From Cheilinus undulatus (taxonomy: Eukaryota > Chordata > Actinopteri > Labriformes > Labridae), in contig NC_054868.1 of the NCBI RefSeq assembly GCF_018320785.1, positions 398,885 to 462,884 of the forward strand: a stretch of DNA of 64,000 nt. The letters run 5' to 3'. Position 1 is the first letter of the stretch, and the number at the start of each line of letters is the position of its first letter. Below, piece after piece: positions 33,511 to 45,500 of the stretch. Below the pieces are notes generated by a model. It made no database searches. It saw only the letters and a program-made list of their open reading frames with translations, and was not told the DNA's origin. The translations under genes and the position numbers were made by a program.

Positions 33511-36500
33511 TTGTATTTAAAGACAACTAACCCCTACCCCCAGGACTCAGTTAAATTAAACATAATTTTTAGGTGTTGTTATCCCAACATGATATGACTA
33601 CAGACACTTGTTCTTGAGAGGGGATCTGTGTATAAACTATCTAATATTATGATCATTTATTAGGGTTACTGGAGGAAAAAAATAGAAAGGTCTGTTTTTG
33701 TTTTACCTCTTAGGCTGGCCCTGTATGTTTTATGATCATGATTGTTTTATTTATATATATTTTATTATATATTATATATATACACACACACTAAGAGTGG
33801 CCCAGGGTTATTTCAGAAATTTATGAAAAAGTAAAGAAGAGCAAAACTTGAATAAAAATATGTCATAACACATGAATATCAGAAGTTTTCCCATAATAAT
33901 TAAAATTTCTGGTACATTTTGATTCACATGCAGTAAATTCAAATGGTAGTTGTTTTCGTAGAACTGTTTCATGAGGCAAAACTAAATGTATTAAAATGGA
34001 AATTCGAATACAATAGACACTCAAAGTGACAACAAAAACAGCTTGAAGTAGCAATAAAAATAAGTTAAAGGCAGAGGTGTCAGAAGTCTTCACCTTCATT
34101 CCTCAGGTAGAAGTATAGATACTAGGGTTTAAAAGACTTCTGTAGAAGTATAGATACTAGGGTTTAAAAGACTTCTGTAGAAGTATAGATACTAGGGTTT
34201 AAAAGACTTCTGTAGAAGTATAGATACTAGGGTTTAAAAGACTTCTGTAGAAGTACAAATTCTAGGGTTTAAAAAGACTTCTGTAGAAGTATAGATACTA
34301 GGGTTTAAAAGACTTCTGTAGAAGTATAGATACTAGGGTTTAAAAGACTTCTGTAGAAGTATAGATACTAGGGTTTAAAAGACTTCTGTAGAAGTATAGA
34401 TACTAGGGTTTAAAAGACTTCAGTAGAAGTATAGATACTAGGGTTTAAAAGACTTCAGTAGAAGTACAGATACTAGAGTGTAAAAGACTTCAGTAGAAGT
34501 ATAGATACTAGGGTTTAAAGACTTCTGTAGAAGTATAGATACTAGGATGTAAAAGACTTTTGTAGAAGTATAGATACTAGGGTTTAAAAGACTTTTGTAG
34601 AAGTATAGATACTAGGGTGTAAAAGACTTCTGTAGAAGTATAGATACTAGGGTTTAAAAAGACTTCTGTAGAAGTATAGATACTAGGGTTTAAAAGACTT
34701 CTGTAGAAGTATAGATACTAGGGTTTAAAAGACTTCTGTAGAAGTATAGATACTAGGGTTTAAAAGACTTCTACAGAAGTATAGATACTAGGGTTTAAAA
34801 GACTTCTGTAGAAGTATAGATACTAGGGTTTAAAAGACTTCTGTAGAAGTATAGATACTAGGGTTTAAAAGACTTCTGTAGAAGTATAGATACTAGGGTT
34901 TAAAAGACTTCTGTAGAAGTATAGATACTAGGGTTTAAAAGACTTCTGTAGAAGTATAGATACTAGGGTTTAAAAGACTTCTGCAGAAGTATAGATACTA
35001 GGGTTTAAAAGACTTCTGTAGAAGTATAGATTCTAGGGTTTAAAAGACTTCTGTTAAAGTATAAATTCTAGGGTTTAAGAAGACTTCTGTAGAAGTATAG
35101 ATACTAGGGTTTAAAAGACTTCTGCAGAAGTACAAATTCTAGGGTTTAAAAGACTTCTGTAGAAGTACAAATTCTAGGGTTTAAAAAGACTTCTGTAGAA
35201 GTATAGATACTAGGGTTTAAAAGACTTCTGTAGAAGTATAGATACTAGGGTTTAAAAGACTTCTGTAGAAGTATAGATACTAGGGTTTAAAGACTTCAGT
35301 AGAAGTATAGATACTAGGGTTTAAAAGACTTCAGTAGAAGTATAAATACTAGGGTTTAAAAAGACTTGAAAAAGTATAGATACTAGGGTTTTAAAGACTT
35401 CTACAGAATTATAGATACTAGGGTTTAAAAAGACTTCTGTAGAAGTATAGATACTAGGGTTTAAAAAGACTTTTGTAGAAGTATAGATACTAGGGTTTAA
35501 AGACTTCTGTAGAAGTATAGATACAAGGGTTTTAAAGACTTCTACAGAAGTATAGATACTAGGGTTTAAAAGACTTCTGTAGAAGTATAGATACTAGGGT
35601 TTAAAGACTTCTGTAGAAGTATAGATACTAGGGTTTAAAAGACTTCTGTAGAAGTATAGATACTAGGGTTTAAAAGACTTCTGTAGAAGTATAGATACTA
35701 GGGTTTAAAAGACTTCTGTAGAAGTATAGATACTAGGGTTTAAAAGACTTCTGTAGAAGTATAGATACTAGGGTTTAAAGACTTCTGTAGAAGTATAGAT
35801 ACTAGGGTTTAAAGACTTCTGTAGAAGTATAGATACTAGGGTTTAAAGACTTCTGTAGAAGTATAGATACTAGGGTTTAAAGACTTCTGTAGAAGTATAG
35901 ATACTAGGGTTTAAAAGACTTCTGTAGAAGTATAGATACTAGGGTTTAAAAGACTTCTGTAGAAGTATAGATACTAGGGTTTAAAAGACTTCTGTAGAAG
36001 TATAGATACTAGGGTTTAAAAGACTTCTGTAGAAGTATAGATACTAGGGTTTAAAAGACTTCTGTAGAAGTATAGATACTAGGGTTTAAAAGACTTCTGC
36101 AGAAGTATAGATACTAGGGTTTAAAAGACTTCTGCAGAAGTATAGATACTAGGGTTTAAAAGACTTCTGTAGAAGTATAGATACTAGGGTTTAAAAGACT
36201 TCTGCAGAAGTATGGATACTAGGGTTTAAAAGACTTCTGTAGAAGTACAAATTCTAGGGTTTAAAAGACTTCTGTTAAAGTATAAATTCTAGGGTTTAAG
36301 AAGACTTCTGTAGAAGTACAAATTCTAGGGTTTAAAAAGACTTCTGTAGAAGTATAGATACTAGGGTTTAAAAAGACTTCTGTAGAAGTATAGATACTAG
36401 GGTTTAAAAGACTTCTGCAGAAGTACAAATTCTAGGGTTTAAAAGACTTCTGTTAAAGTATAAATTCTAGGGTTTAAAAGACTTCTGTAGAAGTACAAAT

Positions 36501-39500
36501 TCTAGGGTTTAAAAAGACTTCTGTAGAAGTATAGATACTAGGGTTTAAAAGACTTCTGCAGAAGTATAGATACTAGGGTTTAAAAGACTTCTGTAGAAGT
36601 ACAAATTCTAGGGTTTAAAAGACTTCTGTTAAAGTATAAATTCTAGGGTTTAAGAAGACTTCTGTAGAAGTACAAATTCTAGGGTTTAAAAGACTTCTGT
36701 AGAAGTATAAATTCTAGGGTTTAAAAGACTTCTGTTAAAGTATAAATTCTAGGGTTTAAGAAGACTTCTGTAGAAGTACAAATTCTAGGGTTTAAAAGAC
36801 TTCTGTAGAAGTATAAATTCTAGGGTTTAAAAGACTTCTGTTAAAGTATAAATTCTAGGGTTTAAGAAGACTTCTGTAGAAGTACAAATTCTAGGGTTTA
36901 AAAGACTTCTGTAGAAGTACAAATTCTAGGGTTTAAAAGACTTCTGTTAAAGTATAAATTCTAGGGTTTAAGAAGACTTCTGTAGAAGTATAGATACTAG
37001 GGTTTAAAAGACTTCTGTAGAAGTATAGATACTAGGGTTTAAACGATGACAAGCCGGAATTAAAACGAGCCATAATAAAACAGGAGCAATGAGGCTAATC
37101 ATAAAATGTAAGGAGTAGAAGTAAAAAGACGGCTGAAAAATAATTACTCCAGTAAAGTATAGATACCCAAAATTTCTTCTGAAGTAAGGTAACAAAGTAT
37201 TTGTCTGGTTAAAGGGGGGGATAATGGTCCAAAAGTGGCAAAAATGTGGTAAAAAAAAAAAAAAAAGAGAGAAAAGTGACTAAAATGGGATAGAAGCACT
37301 CAAGAGTGGCAAACATGAGCAAAAAACAGGAAACAAGTAGTATTTAAGGGCAAAAGTAGCTTAAATGGACAAAAATGGGATAAAAGTGGCTAAAGAAGTT
37401 GCAAAAAGAGAAAACAAGTGGCATTTAATGGCAAAAGGTAGCTTATATGGGTGAAAAGTGGTGAAAAACATGGTGAAAATGGGACAAAAGGGGTACTTAA
37501 TGGCAAAAGTAGCTTAAATGGGCAAAAAGTGCCAAAAAATGTGAAAAAGGGTAAAAATGGGCAAGAAGTAGTGGCAAAAGTGGGCACAAAAGTAGGGAAA
37601 AAGTAGTATTTAATGGTAGAGGAAGCTTATTTGGGTGAAAAGTGGCAGAAAATGGCGAAATGGGATAGCCTAAATGTGGCAAAAATGAGAAAATTATGTC
37701 TGACATTTAAAGCCTTCTGTATCAGTCTGGGAAACAAACAGATTAATGTGGTTAACTTCTGAGGTCGAAGTTTCCCCTTTTAAGGTTTTCTGGGGGAATA
37801 ATATTTAGAATTAAGACTAGAAAGAGCCACAGGTTGAGTATGACTGGTTTAAATCTTTGTATTTATAATTGCCTTATTTAGACAGTCCTATGGTGTTAAT
37901 GCTTTGGCCGTGAGAATAAAATAAATATAACCCTCTTATAAACAAAGAGCCTATCTGTGCTCTGAATAAACATCTGGTGAAATCTGAGCTTTGTTAAACT
38001 AAGTTTAAAGGAGTATTTTAACAACAATGGACAATTTATTCAGAAAAAAAATCCATTTATGTTTTTTCTTTCTGGTCATGTTTCATCCAATATTTTTCTT
38101 TTACATTTTTGTCATTTAGAGCTGGATTTTATTCCACTACAACATGACGAAGTTTAGCTGATATTTCTCACTTGAATGAGTGTTTAAAATGTCAAACAGG
38201 CAGAATCCAGGCCAGTACAGGAGGAGGAGGTAACCTAGCAGTGCTGGGCTCCAGGTTTCTGCCCACCTTTGCCAGATGGTAAAGTCTAATTCTGTCCTGT
38301 ACTTCAGACAAAAAGGCCTCAGGAAAAAAGGCATCAGGATTCAGTCTTCGGTGTTTTTATCAGCCACATTAGCCGCTGTTGTTTACTGTTAAATCTTCAT
38401 CTCTTGTTTCTGTCTCCTTCCAGGCTGAAGAAGGAAACATCGAGTACAAGGTAGCTCACCCTCCATGCTCTGCTGGTTGTTGTTGGTCGCTGCACATGTA
38501 GTTAAGCAGAAAGTAAAAAGTCTATGTTTGTGGCTCTCTGCAGGTTTTTCCTGCTCAGCTTGTCTGCAGGAACTTCTCTGAAGCGCTGGCTTTAAACATT
38601 CTAGATTTAAACTGAGTTTGATCTCTTTTGTCCCCTCTGCTGTTGCCGTAGTTGAAGCTGGTTAATCCCACTCAGTATCGCTTCGAGCACCTGGCCACGC
38701 AGCTGAAATGGCGTCTGCAGGAGGGCCGCGGCGAGGCCGTCTACCAGATCGGAGTGGAGGACAACGGCCTGCTGGTGGGCCTGACCGAGGCGGACATGAG
38801 GGCGTCGCTGAAGACCTTGAAGAGGATGGCAGAGAAGTAGGTCACATGATCAGAACGTACCCCATCTGCTTTCTGAGCTCCGAAGGTCAGAAAAGTGATT
38901 TTTGTTCTGATCATCAGAGTCGGAGCCGACATCACGCTCCTCAGAGAGAGGGAGGTGGACTACGACTCGGACAGAAACACTCGCAAAATTGCTGAAGTCC
39001 TGGTCCGAAAAGTTCCTGATGACCAGCAGGTGAGAGGCCGGTTCGTCCTGATGACTTCCTGTTTCTCTACATCTAATTCTGTAGATGTAGAGAAACAGGA
39101 AGTCATCCCAGGACCCTCAGAGTCTAACTCTACTCTAGTCCACTCAAGTTAGCGTGACATTTCCACCTAAAACGGACCCAAACATTCATTTCACGCTCAT
39201 CCTGCCACTTTCAGTGTCTTTGGTTTGATCGGATTCATTTCTGTAGGACCAAACACGTCTGACAATGGCGTGAGGTGTTCAAAACCACCACATTCTACAT
39301 CATGTTGTCGTTCTCCTGGCTTGTCTAACACCGTATGTTAAAGACGTGTTTGTGTTGGCTTGGGCAGTTCCTGGATCTGCGGGTGGCGGTGCTGGGGAAC
39401 GTGGACTCGGGGAAGTCGACCCTGCTGGGCGTGTTGACGCAGGGCGAGCTGGACAACGGCAGAGGACGAGCTCGACTCAACCTCTTCAGACACCTGCACG

Positions 39501-42500
39501 AGATCCAGACGGGACGGACGTCCAGCATCAGCTTCGAGATCCTCGGCTTCAACAGCAAAGGAGAGGTGAGAGGAAGTGGGAGGGGAAAAACGCCGCAGGA
39601 GTGCCAGAGCAGCGTTCCTCAACCCTGCTCAGACAAAGAGCCAAACCGTTGAAAATTACATTTGCAAGAGCCACAGTCTAAGAGGTGGACATTAGAGGTG
39701 GTCAATTAAAATAAGTTAAAGGTGGCGAGAAAGGGCAGAAAGCAGTAAACACTGGGGAAAAGTGGCAAAAATGAGTGAAAAGTGATTAAAATGGGCAACA
39801 ATCAGAAAAAAAGGTGGCAAAAATGGGCAAAAAGTGGCATGTAGTTGCAAAAGGCAGCTCAAATGGGCGAGGAATGGCAAGTGACTAAAGGGAGTGGCAA
39901 TAATGGGCTTAAAGTAGCAAAAACTGGGAAAAAAATGGGTGGAAAGTGGCAAATGGATGGGGAAGCAACCAAAAAAATTAGTTAAAGGTGGCACTAATGG
40001 TCCCCAAAGTGGCAAAAACATTGCAAAAATGAGTCAAAAGTAACTAAAATGAGCAAAAATCAGAAAAAAAGGGGAAAAATGGGCAAAAAAGGGAATTTAG
40101 TTGCAAAAGGCAGCTTAAATTGGCGAGAAGTGGCAAATAAATGCAAAAAGCAGGATAAAAGTGTCAAAAAGGGGAGAAAAGCGACTAAAGGGAGTGGCAA
40201 AAATGGGCTTAAAGTGTCAAACACTGGAGAAAAGTGGCAAAACAGGGCAGAAATTGGAAAATGGATGAGGAAGTGCCTAAAAAATTAGTTAAAGGTGGCA
40301 ATATTGGTCCCAAAAGTGACAAAAATGTTGCAAAATTGAATGGAAAGGGACTAAAATGGGCAAAAATCAGAAACAAAGGTGGGAAAAATGGGTGAAAAGT
40401 GGGATTCAATACCAAAAGGCAGCTTACATGGGCGAGAACTGGCAAAGAAAATGAAAAATAGGGGCAAGAATTTGCAAAAAGCAGGATAAAAGTGTCAAAA
40501 ATGGGCTGAAAGCAGTAATAAAATAAGTAGCAACAAAAATGCAAATAAGGGCGATGGAAATATGCAGACAACAAATAGAGGTGGACAGTTAAAGCTGCTG
40601 TAGACGTGTGGGAAACAAACTGGTTAATGTGGCTCATTTCTGAGGTCAAAGTTCCTTTTTTAGGGTTTTCTGGGGGAATGATATTTCAGATTTAGACATA
40701 AAAGAGCCACAGGTTGAGTATGACTGTACTAGAGTGATGATGAACGGGGGGCGGTCACATGATCTTAAAGCTTAAATAGAGTGGGGGCGTGGCCTCTTTG
40801 TTGACGGTTTGCTCTGGAACCTGCTGCAGGTGGTGAACTACAGCGAGTCTCGGACAGCGGAGGAGATCTGTGAGAGCTCGTCTAAGATGATCACCTTCAT
40901 CGACCTGGCCGGACACCACAAGTACCTGAAAACGACCATCTTTGGCCTCACTAGCTACTGCCCCGACTTCGCCATGCTGGTGGTGAGCGCCAACACGGGC
41001 ATCGGTGAGCTGCAGAGTCATTCATATGCTTTCAGAGGATAAACAGGTTCATATTTCTGTTTAAAGGTGTTGCATCCCTTCATAAGAAGATCTTTGTTTA
41101 CAAGACCTGAGCATGAATGAAGCTCCTGAAGCTCCTGAAGCTCTTGAAGCTTTCTGATCTCCTAACCAGGGCTGATCAGCTGTAAAAAACAAACTAATGT
41201 TTGTCCTCAGATGTTGGAAAGGAATCTATTCTTAAAAAGGAGTATTCAGAAGTTTTCCTGCATCTTTTATTAACAAATCGAGGAATGAACCGCTCTCAGG
41301 TGTAGACTCGAACGTTCTCAGGTACAGAGGGTACGGTGTTAGAGAGCCTAAGACTTCACAGAGTTAATAATAATGATAATAATGATAATAATAATAATAA
41401 TGATAATAAAATGATATAATAATAATACATTTTTATTTATAAACGCCTTCCTGAACACTCAGGGTCACTTTACAGATGAAAACAAGTTCAGTAGAAACAA
41501 CAGATGAAAGATAACACAGCAGAGTTCTTCATTAGTTTCAGTAAAATCAGAGTTTGATTTTCTGTTTTTATGGCTGCTCTGGTTTCCTGATGTCTGTGAT
41601 GATTAAAGGCTTCAGTTTAGAGCAGGGGTGGTACAGTGACACCATATTTTTGTTATAACTGACCCTAAAATCTGAGGTCTGCAGATTTCCTCCAGTATAA
41701 AAATGTAAACTAAATCTGGATAATTTAAGATATCCTTAAGTCATCAAAATGTGAAAAAAATTAAAGAGTAAAAATAATAAGACAAAAAGAAACATGAAAA
41801 AAGAAATTCATTTGTGTATTCATTTCATATTTTCAATTTTGCATTCCATAATAATGACTTTAATTGATTATTTGTGCTTTTATTTCACATTTTAAACTTT
41901 TACATTTATCATTTTTACTTTTTATCTCGTATTTGAACCTTTTAAACTTATAATTTTGACTTTATCTAATGATTTAAGCTTTTTCAATTTATAATTCAGA
42001 ACTTTTATCTCATATTTTGACTTTGTGAATTTTTTTATTTTCAGTTTTATCTTTTCAATTTATTATTTTGTTTTTTATCTGATATTTTGACATTTTAGTC
42101 GACCCTTTTATCTTGTAAGTCATATCTTTGCCTTTTAAACATGATTGTGACTTTGTTTTTTATGTATTTTAAAGGCATTATTTTAACATCTAATTTTTGT
42201 GTTTTAACCTTTCAGACGTATAAGTTTGACTTTTAATCTCAGATTTTGAGCCTTTTTACTCATCATTTACCATCAGTGCTAGTTTTTTATTACTGGTGAA
42301 AATGAGGTTAACAGTTTGGTTGAATGTGGACCCTGTTAGGCCCTCAGGCTAGACCTGAATCCAGAATCCGGCCCCTGCTGTGTCTGAGTCTGACACCCCT
42401 GGTTTAGAGTTTAAATCCTGAGTAGAAATTCAGTAGAAGACACTGAAACGGCTTCTATAACCACCAGCAGAGGTCAGCAGTGAGCCGTGATCAGATTTAA

Positions 42501-45500
42501 GGTTTTCATGAATAGATTTACTGCTGCTTTATTTTTTATTGGTTCAGCTGCTGTTTGTTTTCTAGAAGTATTAAAAGATCATAATTATGCCCCAAAATAT
42601 TCCCAAACAGCCGTCCCATCCTCTAGAATTCCAAAGACCTGGTTTAGATGTTTTATTCTGCAGCCAGTTTAATTTCAAACCTTAATATGCAAACACAGAT
42701 AAAAGAGTTTGAATAAGAGAATCCATCTGTTTATATGAAGCATCCTTTAAGGCTGATCATCAACAGGTGGTCTGGGGGCCATATCAGGCCCCTTAAAGCT
42801 CCCCCTCGGCCACCAGAAGATGGAAATGTGCAGAGGATGGAAGATTTTGTAGTCTTTGGGGCGGGGGTCAACAAGTACAAGCACAAGGGCCAGATTTAGT
42901 CTGGACAGAGACTCTGGGGGCCGGACTTTCAAATAAACCCAAGTTAAATGAATATTTTGCTCTGATTAATGTTATTGTATGATTATTGTATTGTATTGTA
43001 CACTATTGTAGTAGTATTTGTATTTCCTTTCAAACGCAGACATTTTTAGGCATTAGTGAGATCTAACCCTGCCCCTGGACCCCTGAAAATCCCAGAGAAT
43101 GGGCCCTCCCCCTCTGGGATTAAGCACCAGTATTAACTCTTTTTTTAACCCTCCGTTCACGACTTAATCGTTACTTACAACCATTTCTGCAGCGTTTTTA
43201 CCCTTCCTATTCCATTGTGGTCATTTTTGTCCCTTTTAAACCAACTAACAGTGTGTCGCTGTTAAACTCCTTTATGCAACTTTCCTGACGTTTATTGCCC
43301 GTGTGCCGCTCTTTAACCGCTTTTCACTACTTTGCCAGGATATTTTTACAGCTTTTAACCAATTGTTGATACTTTTTGCCTCTTTCACCTACATTTTTCC
43401 TTTTTTAACCCATTTTAAAACACTTTTCCTACATGTTTTATCCCTTTTGTGCCACTCTTGTACCCATATTTTCCACTTGTCATCTTTTTTTTATCATGTT
43501 TTAACCTCTTTGCATTCCTTTTTTTGCACCATTTTTGCCACTTTAACCCATTTTTGATACAATTTTCTGTCTTTAACCCTATTTTTTCCTTTTTAACCCC
43601 TTTTAAACCACTTTTCCTGCATGTTTTATCCCTTTTGTGCCACTCTTGTATCCATTTTTTCTACTTTTTAATCTATTTTTGTCCCGTTTTATCTCTTTTC
43701 ATTACTTTTTTTGAACCGTTTTTGCCCCTTTAGCCTATTTTTGGTACTCTTTGCCCCTGTTTCCCCTTTTACCATTTTTTGCACACATTTTTCCCTCTTT
43801 TCACCACTTGTCCTGACAGTTTTTGTCCCTTTGTGCCACTTATTTTGCCACTCTCTAATCCCTTTTCATCACTTAATCTGTCATTTTTCCAACATTTCTG
43901 CCAGTCTTAGCCCGTTTTTAGAATATTTACTAACAATGGCTGACAGGTGAGTTTCAGTAAAGCAGATAAAAGTTACATCATTCTGAAACTATTTTAGCAT
44001 TAACTGTTTTTGGGTTGATTTAACAGCTGCAGACATTCAGAGCCAAAAGATCCTCTTAACACCACAGCATCTTCTTTTTCTCCTTCTCTGAGTTCAGAGA
44101 TCTTCTGGGAGCTTTGGGCGGCCTGAGATGGCCCTCGGGCCACCAGTTGATGATCTTTAGTCTTTTACTTCAAGCCTGATCCGTTTCATCAGGTACTTTA
44201 TCAGGAAATCAGGAATCCAGCCCTGATTAAATCTGCAGTTTTCTGTGTCAGCTTTAAGCTTTAAAATGTTTTTTCCTGCCTGAGAATCCAAACAAAAGTC
44301 TGGTTTCCCGCTCCTGTTTTTAACCAATCACAACACAGTGTGCAGTATCAGACCCAGTGGTTTCATAAAATACCTTTGGACAAAAATACAGGTCCTATTA
44401 AAGTTAGACGTTAATTAGAACAGAATGATTTTAAAACCACCAATCAGATTTCTCTTATAAAATTTACTGTTTTTACCATAAAAACCAGGACCAATCAGAG
44501 AGACGGGACAAACAGGTATGCTATAATGTTCCCCTGCAGCGGGCCCAGTGGTTTCTGGGTAATGAAGTCCTTTATCCTGATGTCAGCTTCCTCTCTTCTG
44601 TCCAGCCGGAACGACCAGAGAACACCTGGGTCTGGCCATGGCGCTGAAAGTTCCCATCTTCATCGTGGTCAGTAAAGTGGACCTGTGCTCGCGCGGCACC
44701 GTGGACAGGACGGTCCGTCAGCTGGAGCGGGTCCTGAAGCAACCGGGCTGCAACAAGGTTCCCATGGTGATATCGAACCCCGACGACGCCGTGACGGCCG
44801 CGCAGCAGTTCGCACAGTCTGCATGGTACGCGTGAATACTGAAAATATTATAAATAAGACTGAAAATATTATAAATAAGAATTAAAAATATTGTAAATAA
44901 TACTGAAAATATTATAAATAATACTGAAAATATTATAAATACTACTGAAAATATTATAAATAATACTGAAAATATTATAAATAATACTGAAAATATTATA
45001 AATACTACTGAAAATATTAGAAGTGAAACAGAAAATATTATAAATAATACTGAAAATATTATGAATAAGACTGAAAATATTATAAATAATACTGAAAATA
45101 TTATGAATAAGACTGAAAATATTATAAATAATACTGAAAATATTATAAATAATATTGAAAATGTTATAAATAATACTGAAAATGTTATAAATAATACTGA
45201 AAATATTATAAATAATACTGAAAATGTTATAAATAATACTGAAAATATTAGAAGTGAAACAGAAAATATTATAAATAATACTGAAAATATTATGAATAAG
45301 ACTGAAAATATTATAAATAATACTGAAAATATTATAAATAATACTGAAAATATTATAAATAATACTGAAAATATCATGAATAAGACTGAAAATATTATAA
45401 ATAATACTGAAAATATTATAAATAATACTGAAAATATTATAAATAATACTGAAAATATTATAAATAATACTGAAAATATCATGAATAATACTGAAAATAT

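Noticed and set aside
34101-37038. Common origin of the two 35-bp arrays (5128 and 34101)
   Set aside because: Same period but the unit sequences do not align; the equal length appears coincidental.
39050-39107. Calling the intron 4 hairpin a microRNA gene
   Set aside because: The loop is only six bases and pairing is perfect, unlike a normal pre-miRNA; no other support.
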